A stretch of DNA of 64,000 nt from Cupriavidus metallidurans CH34 (GCF_000196015.1 NC_007974.2:2418001-2482000); one strand, 5' to 3'. Positions 27,568 to 37,307 are shown, counted from the first letter of the stretch. Program-made: numbers and translations. Notes: generated by a model from the sequence alone, not told the origin.

Positions 27568-30500
27568 ATGCGCAAATCCGCCCTTCATCTCGCGCTCGCC
27601 GGCTGCCTCGCGATGGCCGTCGCGCTGCCGGCCTCGGCCGAGGACATCGACCTGTACACGGGTCTCCAGCCGGAGGCTGGCAAGCCCAACGTCCTGATCG
27701 TGCTCGACAACGCGTCAGCCTGGAACGCCTCGGCGAATTTCACGTGTTCCACCTCAGGCGTGGTGTCGAGCAATAACGCGAACACCGACGCGGGTGCCGA
27801 GCAGTGCGCGCTGTACAACGCCGTCAACTCGATTCTGAAAAGCCCAACGCTGCTCGGCAATATCAACCTCGGCATCATGATGTTCGGCGACAGCAAGAAC
27901 TTCGGCGGCATCATGAAGTTCCCGTCCGCGGCCCCGTACAAGCTGCCGCTGATGGACACCACCGGCGTCAACAACCTCCTCACGTACATCAAGACGATCG
28001 ACCGGACTGGCGACAGCGCCGGCAACTCGCAGGTCGCGGGGTCGATGCAGGAAGCCTGGGCCTACTATGCCGGCAAGCAGGGCCTGTCCGGCATCACCTA
28101 TACGTCGCCGATTGACAACCCATGCCAGCGCAACTTCGTCATCTACATCGCCAACTCGGTCAACAACGGCAAACCCGGTGACACCGGACAGAATGCCATC
28201 GACAGGCTGACGAACCAGGCCAAGGCGAGCACCGCGCAACTGCAGCAGATCGTGCTGCCATCGGCCACCGCCAAGTACCAGGCCAACTGGGCTGACGAGT
28301 GGGCCCGGTTCAACTACCAGACCAATCTGTCGGCCAGTTCGACCGACCATCAGAACATCGTCACCTATTCGATCGGGGTGACCGACGGCAGCAACCCCGA
28401 CTACCTGCAACTGGCCAAGAGCATGGCCAGCAACGGTGGGGGCAAGTATTCGGAAGTCAAGCTCGGGGACCCGAACGGGCTGGCCGACGCCCTGATGGCC
28501 ATCTTCAACGAAGTGCAGGCGGTGAACAGCGTCTTCGCCTCGGTCAGTCTTCCGGCTTCGGTCAATGCGCAGGGCCAGTTCCTGAACCAGGTCTACGTCG
28601 GGATGTTCCGCCCCGACGCCACCGCCGCACCGCGCTGGTTGGGGAACCTGAAGCAGTATCAGGTGGGCTATGACACCAACGGCAACCTGGTCCTGCAGGA
28701 TGCCAAGGGTGCCAGCGCCATCAGCAACGCCCAGACCGGTTTCATCTCGCCCAACTCCGTGAGCTTCTGGACGGCGGAGCCACCCCAGTCCTATTCCAGT
28801 GCCGGATACGGTGCCAACATGTCGACCTGGCCGTCTGGTGGCTACTGGCAGAACAGTCCGTCTGGAACTGGCTGGCAGTTCGATTCGCCAGACGGCGAAA
28901 TCGTGGAAAAGGGCGGCGTGGCGGAAATGATGCGCGCGCAATGGCTGGGCGATCAGACTTCCCGCAGGCTGCTTACCTGCAATGGCGTGGGCACGTGTTC
29001 CACGTCGGGTGGCGTTAGCGCCCTGACGAGCTTCGATGCCAACAACAAGTGGTTCACTACCACGGCTGGGCTGGCAGCGCTCAATGTCAACGCCACGACG
29101 GATACCACCAACAAGAACGTGATCCAGGCCCTCCCGTCCACCGAGGTGCCTAACCTGATTGCCTGGGTGCGCGGCCAGGACATGACCCCTGCCAGCACCA
29201 GTACTAGCTCCGGCGGCAGCAGCGGAAATGGGAATGGCAAGAACAACGGCGGCAGCGGTTCCGGCACTACCACGACGGCAACGACCATGGCAGGCGCGGA
29301 AGCGGAACTCGGCCCGGGGGCACCGGTAACCGTCCGCTCGTCGATCCACGCCGACGTGCTCCACTCGCGCCCCGCTGTGGTCAACTATGGCGGCTCCATT
29401 GGTGTCGTGGTCTACTACGGCACGAACGACGGCGTCTTCCACGCCGTCAACGGCAACCGCTCACAGGGCATCGGCGCCACACGCGCCGGCGGCGAAATCT
29501 GGGGCTTCATCGCGCCCGAGTTCTTCGGCAAGCTCAATCGTCTCTACCAGAACACGCCGGAAATCAAGCTCTCGACCACGCCGGCTGGCATCACGCCGAC
29601 GCCGCTGCCGCGCGACTACTTCTTCGATGGCAGCACGACGGTCATGCAGGATCTCCGCGATCCGAACAACCCGCACGTCATGATCTTCCTGACCGCACGA
29701 CGTGGCGGCAGCCTGGTCTACGCACTAGACGTGACCGATCCGACCAACCCGCAGTTTGTCTGGCGGCTCAGCAACACTGACCTCGCCGAGATGGGCCAGA
29801 CCTGGTCGCAGCCCAAGGTGATGCGCGTGCACGGCAATGCGAACCCCGTCATCGTCATGGGCGCGGGCTACGACCCTGCCGAGGATAGCGACCCGTCCCC
29901 GGGCGTCAATACGATGGGGCGCGGCCTGATCATGGTCGACGCCTACAAGGGCAACATCGTCTGGTCCGCGCAGCCGTCCTGTGCTGGCGTCACAACGCCA
30001 TGCCTGGCCGTATCCGGCATGACCCGCGCGATTCCTTCCGATGTCACGCCGCTCGATCGCAACGGCGATGGCTATGTGGAGCGCGTGTACGTGGGCGATG
30101 TAGGCGGCAATGTCTGGCGCGCCGATTTCGAAACCGCAGCCAGCAATGCGCCCACCGCCTGGACGGTCACGAAGCTTGCGGCCCTGGGGGGCGGCGCAGG
30201 TACGAACGATGCTCGCAAGTTCTTCTACCCGCCTGATGTCGTCTCGACGAATGGATACGATGCGATCTCGCTTGGCTCCGGCGACCGCGAGCATCCGCTT
30301 TACTCGGCGTCCACCGCACCCGGCACCGCATACAACGTGGTCAACCGCCTCTACATGCTGAAGGACACCAACACCACTGGCATGTCGACGTCGTGGAGCC
30401 CGATCACGGAAAGCAACCTGTTCGATGCCACGGCCACGACCTACGATGGCAGCAAGTCGGGCTTCTTCATCACGCTGGTCAACCCGGGCGAGAAGGCGGT

Positions 30501-30876
30501 GAACGCACCGCTGACCGTCGCTGGCTATACGAACGTGGGCACCAACACGCCTTCCGTGCCGGTCGCCGGCGCTTGCTATCCGAACCTTGGCACCGCCCGT
30601 AGCTATTCCTACAACTTCCTGACCAGCATCGGCCAGAACACGAACCGCTACATCGTGCTGGATGGCGGCGGCTTCCCGCCTTCCTCGGTGTTTGGCCTGA
30701 TCACAGTCAGTACTGGCGGCAACTCCGTCGTCACGCCAGTGCTGCTGGGCGGTGGCAACCAGACCGCCACCGGTGGCGGTGACTCGAAGTCCGGCCTCGG
30801 CGTACAGAAAGTGAAGCCTGCCGGGCTTGGCAAGCGCAAGCGTGTCTACTGGTACGACGAGATCGACAAGAAGTAG
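27568..30876 (+). CDS. pilY1: PilY1-like pilus tip adhesin
   Basis: A 1102-residue exported PilY1. A signal peptide ends about residue 25 (PASAED). A von Willebrand A-like N-terminal half follows, with a degenerate MIDAS (VLDNASAW). A Gly/Ser-rich linker comes near residues 545-570. A C-terminal beta-propeller carries the calcium site RNGDGYVERVYVGDVGGNVW, which in Pseudomonas regulates pilus extension and retraction. PilY1 caps type IV pili and is involved in adhesion, twitching and surface sensing. It is the last gene of the minor-pilin operon. Confidence 0.95.
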   Translation: MRKSALHLALAGCLAMAVALPASAEDIDLYTGLQPEAGKPNVLIVLDNASAWNASANFTCSTSGVVSSNNANTDAGAEQCALYNAVNSILKSPTLLGNINLGIMMFGDSKNFGGIMKFPSAAPYKLPLMDTTGVNNLLTYIKTIDRTGDSAGNSQVAGSMQEAWAYYAGKQGLSGITYTSPIDNPCQRNFVIYIANSVNNGKPGDTGQNAIDRLTNQAKASTAQLQQIVLPSATAKYQANWADEWARFNYQTNLSASSTDHQNIVTYSIGVTDGSNPDYLQLAKSMASNGGGKYSEVKLGDPNGLADALMAIFNEVQAVNSVFASVSLPASVNAQGQFLNQVYVGMFRPDATAAPRWLGNLKQYQVGYDTNGNLVLQDAKGASAISNAQTGFISPNSVSFWTAEPPQSYSSAGYGANMSTWPSGGYWQNSPSGTGWQFDSPDGEIVEKGGVAEMMRAQWLGDQTSRRLLTCNGVGTCSTSGGVSALTSFDANNKWFTTTAGLAALNVNATTDTTNKNVIQALPSTEVPNLIAWVRGQDMTPASTSTSSGGSSGNGNGKNNGGSGSGTTTTATTMAGAEAELGPGAPVTVRSSIHADVLHSRPAVVNYGGSIGVVVYYGTNDGVFHAVNGNRSQGIGATRAGGEIWGFIAPEFFGKLNRLYQNTPEIKLSTTPAGITPTPLPRDYFFDGSTTVMQDLRDPNNPHVMIFLTARRGGSLVYALDVTDPTNPQFVWRLSNTDLAEMGQTWSQPKVMRVHGNANPVIVMGAGYDPAEDSDPSPGVNTMGRGLIMVDAYKGNIVWSAQPSCAGVTTPCLAVSGMTRAIPSDVTPLDRNGDGYVERVYVGDVGGNVWRADFETAASNAPTAWTVTKLAALGGGAGTNDARKFFYPPDVVSTNGYDAISLGSGDREHPLYSASTAPGTAYNVVNRLYMLKDTNTTGMSTSWSPITESNLFDATATTYDGSKSGFFITLVNPGEKAVNAPLTVAGYTNVGTNTPSVPVAGACYPNLGTARSYSYNFLTSIGQNTNRYIVLDGGGFPPSSVFGLITVSTGGNSVVTPVLLGGGNQTATGGGDSKSGLGVQKVKPAGLGKRKRVYWYDEIDKK

Positions 30877-30981
30877 CCTTGTCGGGGCGCGGCGGCTGTT
30901 ACGAATGGTTGCAATCCCCGGACTCGGTCAATCCACCACCGAGCCTAAGATTCGGGCAACAAGACACGAGGGAGAGCCACC

Positions 30982-32175
30982 ATGAAAACAGTCGCCCGCG
31001 CAGCACTGATTGCCGTACCGTTCGTCTCGATGCTAACCGCTTGCGGCGGTGGCGGAGATGGCGGCAGCGGCAGCAATAGCGGCACCACCGGCAACGGTAC
31101 CTTGCAGGTCTCGATGACCGATGCCCCCTCCTGTGGCTTCGACCATGTCTTCGTCACGGTCAACAAGGTCCGGGTGAACACCAGCAGTTCCGCCGGTGAC
31201 AACGATGCCGGCTGGACCGACATCACGATGGCCTCCCCCCAGAAGATCGACCTGCTCACGCTGACCAATGGCGTGCTGGCCGACCTTGGCCGCGCCCCGC
31301 TTCCCGCGGGTCAGTACCAGCAGATTCGACTGGTGCTGGCAGCCAACCAGGGCAACACGCCCGCCAACTCCGTGGTAGTCACCGGCACCACCACCGAGCA
31401 GCCGCTGGACACGCCAAGCGCCACGCAAAGCGGGTTCAAGATCATCCAGCCGTTCACCGTGCAGCCGAACACGCTGGTGGACCTGGTGCTCGACTTCAAC
31501 GCGTGCAAATCGATCGTCCAGCGCGGCAACGGCACGTTCAGTCTCAAGCCGGTTGTCACCGCGATTCCGATGGTCGTCAGCGGATCGATCACGGGTAACG
31601 TCGCGACGGCGCAGGCCGGCGCGCAGGTCTTCGCCGAACAGAACGGGCAAGTCGTGCGCGGCACGGTGGCCGACGGCAATGGGCAATTCGTGCTGTCGCC
31701 GCTGGTGCAGAGTTCGACCAATGGCACCTACGATGTGGTGATCGTGGATAACCAGGTCCCCACGGGCCATGCCACGGGCATTATCCGCTCGGTGCCGGTG
31801 ACGGCCACGCAGACCACGACGATCTCCACCGCCGGCGCACCGTTCACGCTACCGACTTCGGCCACCAGCACGGCTGCCGGCACGACCACCCCGGCCGCGC
31901 AGGCGTCACTGCGCGCCTTGCAGACGATCGGCTCGGCATCCTACGAGATCACCTCCACCAACGCGAACCTGGACACCGGCGCCTACTCGCTGGCACTCCC
32001 TGCGGCGGCCCCGCTGGTGGGCACGTATGGCACCCCTCTGCCGATCACACTGCAGAGCATCACCGCCGTGGCAGGCAAGTACTCGATTCAGGCAACCTCC
32101 GCGGCGGGCGTCACGCAGAACACCCCGGTGAATGTCTCTTCGGCCAATCAATCGGGCATTGACTTCAACTTCTAG
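30982..32175 (+). CDS. DUF4382-domain lipoprotein
   Basis: A 397-residue lipoprotein. The lipobox is SMLTAC, followed by a Gly-rich linker (CGGGGDGGSGSNSG). The DUF4382 domain begins at GTLQVSMTDAPSCGFDHVFV and KVRVNTSSSAGDNDAGW. The C-terminal half is a carboxypeptidase-regulatory-like repeat (GSITGNVATAQAGAQVFAEQ). Function is unknown; it is probably anchored to the inner leaflet of the outer membrane. It follows pilY1 by about 105 bases and may be co-transcribed. A hairpin terminator lies downstream. Confidence 0.85.
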   Translation: MKTVARAALIAVPFVSMLTACGGGGDGGSGSNSGTTGNGTLQVSMTDAPSCGFDHVFVTVNKVRVNTSSSAGDNDAGWTDITMASPQKIDLLTLTNGVLADLGRAPLPAGQYQQIRLVLAANQGNTPANSVVVTGTTTEQPLDTPSATQSGFKIIQPFTVQPNTLVDLVLDFNACKSIVQRGNGTFSLKPVVTAIPMVVSGSITGNVATAQAGAQVFAEQNGQVVRGTVADGNGQFVLSPLVQSSTNGTYDVVIVDNQVPTGHATGIIRSVPVTATQTTTISTAGAPFTLPTSATSTAAGTTTPAAQASLRALQTIGSASYEITSTNANLDTGAYSLALPAAAPLVGTYGTPLPITLQSITAVAGKYSIQATSAAGVTQNTPVNVSSANQSGIDFNF

Positions 32176-32217
32176 TCGATCCGGATAGTCGTCATTCGCA
32201 CGTCGCCAGTCGCACGG

Positions 32218-32244
32218 CCGGGCCCGCAAACGAGAAGGGCCCGG
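32218..32244. terminator. GC-rich hairpin terminator
   Basis: CCGGGCCC (32218-32225) pairs with GGGCCCGG (32237-32244) over an 11-base loop, followed by only two T residues. It lies between the DUF4382 gene and the convergent DUF899 gene, so it probably terminates both. Confidence 0.6.
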
Positions 32245-32327
32245 TTCATTGCAACCATTCGTAACAAGGCCCAGGTGCGATTGGCACGACATATCACGCC
32301 GTGACATGACATCCGGCCATCAGACGA

Positions 32328-33101
32328 TCACGCCGGTGCCGGATCCGCGTATTCGTCGTGCCGCTTCCACCATGGACCCGCCTCGTTGCGCCCTCTCGGC
32401 GCGCGGTCGAGCCACTGGTACATCCCCCACAAGCCATCCAGCCCTCGCGCGTACGTAGAGTAGGTGTGATAGATGACGTTGTCCTCGATCACGAACGCGC
32501 TCAGGCCTGGCAAGTCTCGCGAGAACGTGGCGGCGTCCGTGCCGCAGGTCGCTGCGAACGTCTTGAGCGGTTCGGGCGGCTGGGCCGTGTCCAGCTTGCG
32601 CCGCCCGCGCTCGTAGTTGTATTCGGCATCGCCGGCACGCTGCTGCGCCTCGGTCATCGAGACATTGAAGTCGAAGTTGAAATCGCTGCTGGACGACGAC
32701 GCCCAGGGAAACGTCCAGCCCATCCGGCGCCGGTATGCCAGCAGCTTGTCGAGCGGCGCGCGCGAAGCCGCCCAGAGCATCACGTCGTGATTGGCCAGGT
32801 GGATCGCAATGCCGTTGAAGCTATCGGCAATCGACGAGCAGGATGGGCACCCGGCCTTGTAGTCGGGGCCGAACATGAAGTGGTAGACCAGCAGTTGCGA
32901 TCGCCCCCAGAACAGGTCCGCCAGCGATGCGCTGCCCTGCTCGGTATCGAACCGGTATGCCTTGTCCACGCGCACCCATGGCAGTGCCTGACGCTGGCGC
33001 GCCAGTTCGTCGCTGCGGCGCGTCAGTTCTTTCTCCGCCTTGAGCAGAGCGAGCCGTGCGGCCAGCCATTGTTCGCGCGTCCCGGTGGAATGTGTGGTCA
33101 T
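32328..33101 (-). CDS. DUF899 thioredoxin-like family protein
   Basis: The protein is 257 residues from the ATG at 33101, which has a GGAGGG ribosome site eight bases upstream; a start five codons earlier lacks one. It opens REQWLAARLALLKAEKELTR and contains DLFWGRSQLLVYHFMFGPDY, then a CPSC pair (AGCPSCSSIAD), marking the DUF899 thioredoxin-like fold. The C-terminus GLWGMYQWLDRAPRG is also typical. The role is probably redox-related but uncharacterised. Divergent from the TPR-HTH gene, with about 90 bases between starts. Confidence 0.9.
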   Translation of the reverse strand: MTTHSTGTREQWLAARLALLKAEKELTRRSDELARQRQALPWVRVDKAYRFDTEQGSASLADLFWGRSQLLVYHFMFGPDYKAGCPSCSSIADSFNGIAIHLANHDVMLWAASRAPLDKLLAYRRRMGWTFPWASSSSSDFNFDFNVSMTEAQQRAGDAEYNYERGRRKLDTAQPPEPLKTFAATCGTDAATFSRDLPGLSAFVIEDNVIYHTYSTYARGLDGLWGMYQWLDRAPRGRNEAGPWWKRHDEYADPAPA

Positions 33102-33190
33102 CGTCGCTCCCTCCAATGCAGTAGGTATCCCTGTGCTAGATTAGGCGCCTCCATCGCCAGTGCGGGAGTGACAAATATGTCGGGATTCGG

Positions 33191-34411
33191 ATGGACTCGC
33201 TGATCACGGCTGCGGCGTTGGCGCTTGCAGCCGGCGACCCACTTGGCGCGCTCAATCGCGTAGCCCTGCGCGACGATCCCCCTGCACTCGCGCTGCGCGG
33301 CATCGCCATGGCGCAGCTTGGCGAATTCGCCCGCGCCAAGGCACTGCTACGCAGCGCCGCACGCGCCTTCGGCGCGAAGGAGGCAGTCTCCCGGGCGCGA
33401 TGTATCGTTGCCGAGGCAGAAGTCGCACTGGCCTCGCGTGACCTGGGCTGGCGGACCAAATGGCTCGACGCGGCGCGCGTCACGCTGGAAGCGCATGGCG
33501 ACCACGCCAACGCCGCATGCGCACGCTATCTGGAGCTTCGCCGTCAGTTGCTGACCGGACAGCTCGACGCGGCCGAGCACGCGCTGGACGCCATCGATCC
33601 CACGGCCTTGCCACCGGCATTGCGCGTCGCCCACGAGCTGGTTGCCGCCGGTGTTGCCATGCGGCGGCTGCGCACACAGGACGCCCGCTTGGCTTTGATC
33701 CGCGCCGAGATCTTCGCGCGGGATGCCGGCATCCCCGCGCTGCTCGCCGAGGTCCAGAGTGCCACCGCGCAACTCGATGCGCCGGCGGCCCGCCTGATCG
33801 CCCGTGGTGACATCCGATCCATTGGGCTCGATGAGGTGGCGTCGCTGCTGGCGTCTCCCACGCTCGTGGCCGACGCGTGCCGCCTGGCCGTGAGCAAGGC
33901 TGGCGCGGTGGTCTCGCTGGCGTCGCGTCCAGTGCTGTTCGCGCTGGCTCGCACGCTGGCGGAGGCATGGCCCGACGATGTCGCGCGCGACACGCTGATC
34001 GCGCACGCCTTCCGCACCCGTCATGCCGACGAAACGCTGCGCGCGCGACTGCGCGTGGAAATCGGCCGATTGCGTACGGTACTAAGTTCGATGGCCGGCA
34101 TCCATGCAACGAAGCGCGGCTTCGCATTGGCGCCACGCCAAGCGACCGAAGTCGCGGTGCTGGCGCAGCCAGTCGAGGATGCGCATGCCATGCTGCTGGC
34201 CTGCCTTGCGGACGGCGAGGCTTGGTCAAGTTCCTCGCTGGCGCTCGCACTTGGCGCCAGCCAGCGCTCGATTCAGCGGGCGCTCGAAACACTGGCAGCC
34301 GCCGGCAAGGTGCAGTCGATCGGGCGCGGGCGCGCCCAGCGCTGGATCACCGCGCCGATGCCTGGATTCACGACAACCTTGTTACTCCACGTGCCGCTGC
34401 CAGGCGATTAG
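33191..34411 (+). CDS. helical-repeat protein with C-terminal helix-turn-helix
   Basis: A 406-residue protein, Ala/Arg/Leu-rich. The first 250 residues form TPR-like helical pairs (ALRGIAMAQLGEFARAKALL). The C-terminal 60 residues hold a winged-helix DNA-binding element (SSSSLALALGASQRSIQRAL, then LAAAGKVQSIGRGRAQRWI). It is likely a transcriptional regulator whose repeat domain senses a ligand or partner. It is divergent from the DUF899 gene and 29 bases upstream of the propeller gene, so it may control both (inference). Confidence 0.75.
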   Translation: MDSLITAAALALAAGDPLGALNRVALRDDPPALALRGIAMAQLGEFARAKALLRSAARAFGAKEAVSRARCIVAEAEVALASRDLGWRTKWLDAARVTLEAHGDHANAACARYLELRRQLLTGQLDAAEHALDAIDPTALPPALRVAHELVAAGVAMRRLRTQDARLALIRAEIFARDAGIPALLAEVQSATAQLDAPAARLIARGDIRSIGLDEVASLLASPTLVADACRLAVSKAGAVVSLASRPVLFALARTLAEAWPDDVARDTLIAHAFRTRHADETLRARLRVEIGRLRTVLSSMAGIHATKRGFALAPRQATEVAVLAQPVEDAHAMLLACLADGEAWSSSSLALALGASQRSIQRALETLAAAGKVQSIGRGRAQRWITAPMPGFTTTLLLHVPLPGD

Positions 34412-34440
34412 CATGAAATCCCGCTCAACGGATAACCATC

Positions 34441-35079
34441 ATGAAACGAACCAACGCAACAATCCTCCGCGAATTCGGCCCCTTCCCTGGCGTCGAGCAA
34501 GTGAATGGCGTGACCTATGACGGCAAGCAGGTCTGGATGGCGGTTGGCAACAATCTGGTCGCGCTCGACCCAGCCACCGGCAAGACCCTGCAGACGATCG
34601 ACGTCGCGGCACACGCCGGCACGGCATTCGATGGCCGGCATATCTTCCAGATCGGCGATGACCGCATCCGGAAAATCGACCCGGTGACGGGCCGCGTGCT
34701 GGCCACGATTCCAGCGCCCGGCGGCGGTGGCGACTCAGGGCTCGCCTGGGCCGAAGGCACGCTGTGGGTCGGCGAGTATCGCGAACGCAAGATCCATCAG
34801 ATTGATCCGGAGACCGGCGCCATCCTGCGCACCATCACCTCTGACCGTTTCGTCACGGGGGTCAGCTGGGTGGACGGCACGCTCTGGCACGGCGCCGGTG
34901 AGGGCGATCAGGGCGCGCTGCGTCGTATCGACGCGGCAACCGGTGAAGTGCTGGAACAGATCGACATGCCTCCCGGCGTGATGGTGTCGGGGCTCGAGTC
35001 TGATGGGAAGGAGCAGTTCTTCTGCGGCGGCGGCGCCAGCAGCAAGCTGCGCGTCGTGCGTCGCCCTGCCCGCGAATGA
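34441..35079 (+). CDS. small beta-propeller protein (SMP-30/Vgb-like)
   Basis: A 212-residue protein built of repeated four-strand units such as NGVTYDGKQVWMAVGNNLVA and GLAWAEGTLWVGEYRERKIH, each with a following DPxTG turn (DPATGKTL, DPVTGRVL, DPETGAIL). The pattern is that of a five-bladed propeller as in virginiamycin B lyase-like or glutamine-cyclotransferase-like proteins. It has no signal peptide, so it is cytosolic. Enzymatic activity is not evident. It follows the TPR-HTH gene by 29 bases and is probably in the same operon. Confidence 0.72.
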   Translation: MKRTNATILREFGPFPGVEQVNGVTYDGKQVWMAVGNNLVALDPATGKTLQTIDVAAHAGTAFDGRHIFQIGDDRIRKIDPVTGRVLATIPAPGGGGDSGLAWAEGTLWVGEYRERKIHQIDPETGAILRTITSDRFVTGVSWVDGTLWHGAGEGDQGALRRIDAATGEVLEQIDMPPGVMVSGLESDGKEQFFCGGGASSKLRVVRRPARE

Positions 35080-35100
35080 TGTGAGGTTTAGCGGAGTGAG

Positions 35101-35130
35101 GGGCTGGAGCCCACGCAAGGGCTCCAGCCC
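35101..35130. terminator. bidirectional hairpin terminator
   Basis: GGGCTGGAGCCC (35101-35112) and GGGCTCCAGCCC (35119-35130) form a perfect 12-bp stem with a six-base loop, midway between convergent genes. No T-run on either side. Confidence 0.75.
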
Positions 35131-35139
35131 GATGCAGGA

Positions 35140-35499
35140 TCAGTAACCGTAGTACGGCTGCGGTGCGTAGTTGACCGGGGCTGCGCCACGGCACGGCACA
35201 TACGCGCCGTCATAGCTGCGATAGCAGTAGCCCGGGGGTACTTGCGGCGCTGCGTAGGCCACGGGCTGCGGCGGCGCGTAAACCGGGGCCGGCGCAGCCA
35301 TCACTGGCTGGCTGCTGGCCACCAGCGCGCCAATCGCCAATCCCGCGACGGCCGCCACGGCCAGCGCCGCGCCTGCCGAACTTCCACCGCCACCGTGGTA
35401 GCCGCCACGATAGTAACGATCATGCGCCGAAGCCGAGCCCGCGACCAGCATGGCGGCGCTCAGGACGGCAATACCGGTATAACGAATCGACTTGCGCAT
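35140..35499 (-). CDS. small exported Gly/Pro/Tyr-rich protein
   Basis: The protein is 119 residues from 35499, with an AAGGAGT ribosome site. A signal peptide ends GSASAHD. A Gly-rich stretch with Tyr/Arg (RYYRGGYHGGG) is followed by a hydrophobic Ala/Gly helix and a Pro-rich tail ending GYCYRSYDGAYVPCRG. The Cys pair and tail resemble small periplasmic proteins common in Burkholderiaceae. Function unknown. Confidence 0.75.
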   Translation of the reverse strand: MRKSIRYTGIAVLSAAMLVAGSASAHDRYYRGGYHGGGGSSAGAALAVAAVAGLAIGALVASSQPVMAAPAPVYAPPQPVAYAAPQVPPGYCYRSYDGAYVPCRGAAPVNYAPQPYYGY

Positions 35500-35823
35500 T
35501 TCAGACTCCTTGACGGCCAATGATTGGCCTCGCTTGTACGACTCCATCATGGACGAGGAACCATTACATTGGGTTACGGGATCGTGAGCAGATGTTAATG
35601 GCGGGGCATTTCTGGGGCGGATGAAATCCGCCGTTGCAATTGCTGCAACTACAGCAACACCTTGCCCCGCCATCAGGCGCCAGTTGACAGCCGGGGCCGC
35701 ACTGCAAATACTGCCGGCACGCAGCGCCTCAGCCCCGATACCCCCGAGACGGTGCAGGCAGTTCGAATCGTCGCAGTTCATTTCCCCTACTCATTGCCCA
35801 ACAGGGCCCAATCAGGGACGACC

Positions 35824-36699
35824 ATGATCAGACGCCGCCTTATCATTGCCGCCGCAGCCGCGACTGCGCTCGCCGCCTGCGCCTCAGGTATTTCGAACGC
35901 CCCCGCCCCGGCGCCGCAGCCGGCCACCACCGGCAGCCATGCCCCTGGCAAGACCGAAGTGCTCTGGCTCGGCCAGGCCGCCACGCGCATCACCACGCCC
36001 GGCGGCAAGGTCATCGTCATCGACCCCTGGCTGACCGGCAATCCGAAGACGCCGCCCGCGTTCAAGCAACTCTCCGCGCTGGGCAAGGTCGACATGATCC
36101 TGCTCACCCACGCCCACGGCGACCATCTCGGGGATGCGCCGGCAATCGCCACGACGCAGCACGTGCCGATCTGGAATGGCGGCGGCATGGGCCCGCAACT
36201 GGTCAGCCTTGGTCTGGTGACCTCGGATCTGGTGCAACCGTTTGGCAAGAGCGGCACTGTCATGCCATTCGGACCTAACGGTCCGAAGATCACCGCCGTC
36301 CACGCCGAGCATTCGTCCGAGCTGGTCTGGAAGAATCCGGCCACGAACAAGAACGAAAGCCACTACGGCGGCGAGCCGGTCGGCTACATCATCGAGATGG
36401 AGAATGGCTTCAAGATCTGGCACATGGGCGATACCGGACTGTTCAGCGATATGAAGCTGATCGCCGAACGCTACAAGCCAGATCTGGCCATGATCCCGAT
36501 CGGCGGGCATTACACGATGGGCCCGCAGGACGCGGCGATAGCCGTGCGCGATTTCATCAAGCCGAGGTATGCCATTCCGATGCACTACGGCACGTCGCCG
36601 ATGCTGCGCGGCACGCCTGACGAGTTCAAGGCCGCGCTCGGGGCCGGAGCCACCACGGCGGTAATCGTGCCCGATCCCGGCCAGCAGGTCGCGTTCTAA
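35824..36699 (+). CDS. metal-dependent hydrolase, MBL-fold lipoprotein (UPF0173-like)
   Basis: A 291-residue protein with a lipobox (TALAAC) and a metallo-beta-lactamase fold. The metal ligands are in LLTHAHGDHLGD, with a second His in VHAEHSSELV, the Asp in MGDTGLFSDM and the last His in IPMHYGT. The fold and ligands match the UPF0173 family of metal-dependent hydrolases, but most members lack a lipoprotein signal. Substrate unknown. The ATG at 35824 is preceded by GGGACG. A terminator hairpin follows one base after the stop. Confidence 0.9.
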   Translation: MIRRRLIIAAAAATALAACASGISNAPAPAPQPATTGSHAPGKTEVLWLGQAATRITTPGGKVIVIDPWLTGNPKTPPAFKQLSALGKVDMILLTHAHGDHLGDAPAIATTQHVPIWNGGGMGPQLVSLGLVTSDLVQPFGKSGTVMPFGPNGPKITAVHAEHSSELVWKNPATNKNESHYGGEPVGYIIEMENGFKIWHMGDTGLFSDMKLIAERYKPDLAMIPIGGHYTMGPQDAAIAVRDFIKPRYAIPMHYGTSPMLRGTPDEFKAALGAGATTAVIVPDPGQQVAF

Positions 36700-36730
36700 G
36701 GAGCGATGCCGCAATCCGTGGCATCGCTCC
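36700..36730 (+). terminator. hairpin terminator after the MBL-fold gene
   Basis: GGAGCGATGCC (36700-36710) and GGCATCGCTCC (36720-36730) form a perfect 11-bp stem with a nine-base loop, immediately after the TAA stop. No strong T-run. Confidence 0.75.
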
Positions 36731-36748
36731 TGCCTTCAGATCGAGATC

Positions 36749-37168
36749 ATGACAGCACAAGCCCAGGACACACCGCACCCGGCACGCACCCAATCACTGC
36801 CGAGCCGCCACGACTTCGCAACGACGGTGGCGCGCCTCAAGGACGCGCTTGCGTCGCGCGGGCTCACGCTGTTCGCGGATATCGATCAGAGCGCTGCCGC
36901 CGAACAGGCCGGCACATCGCTCAGGCCGACGCGGCTGTTTCTCTTCGGCAACCCGAAGGGCGGCACGCCGGCGATGCAGGCCAACCCCCATGCCGCGATA
37001 GAGTTGCCGTTGCGAGCGGCGGTCTGGGAAGACGACGGTGGCGCCACGCATATCGATTATCAGGATGCCGCAGGTGTCCTCAGCAGCGAGTACGGCTTGC
37101 AGCCAGCCCTCGTGGCACCGTTAGCCACGGTACGCGCGTTGCTCGAAGGCGTGGCTGACAACGCGTAA
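36749..37168 (+). CDS. DUF302 domain protein
   Basis: A 139-residue protein with no signal peptide. The DUF302 fold is recognised from HDFATTVARLKDALASRGL, DIDQSAAAEQAGTSL, LFLFGNPKGGTPAMQ and IELPLRAAVWED. Such domains may bind heme or lipid; function is not established. It follows the MBL-fold gene after a hairpin terminator. Confidence 0.88.
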   Translation: MTAQAQDTPHPARTQSLPSRHDFATTVARLKDALASRGLTLFADIDQSAAAEQAGTSLRPTRLFLFGNPKGGTPAMQANPHAAIELPLRAAVWEDDGGATHIDYQDAAGVLSSEYGLQPALVAPLATVRALLEGVADNA

Positions 37169-37247
37169 CACCTGCCACCGCGAGGCGGAGGTCACTCCAC
37201 TCGCGGAATACCTGGGCGTGAGCTGCAGCCCGGCGATGCCAAAGAGG

Positions 37248-37307
37248 CACCTACTGAAACACCTGTTGAGGCACCTGTTGAGGCACCTGTTGAGGCACCT
37301 ACTGGGG
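37248..37307. repeat. five 12-bp tandem repeats at the DUF4148 gene end
   Basis: Three identical units of CACCTGTTGAGG (37260-37295) are flanked by diverged units CACCTACTGAAA (37248) and CACCTACTGGGG (37296). Read on the minus strand, units encode Pro-Gln-Gln-Val; the two outer units have TAG where the inner ones have CAG, so the first TAG is the stop of the DUF4148 gene. Confidence 0.9.

Noticed and set aside
27754..29442. Minus-strand frame opposite pilY1
   Set aside because: Shadow of pilY1; no ribosome site or domain.
37248..37307. Possible CRISPR-like short repeats
   Set aside because: Units are adjacent 12-mers without spacers and lie at a coding end; no cas genes in the window.
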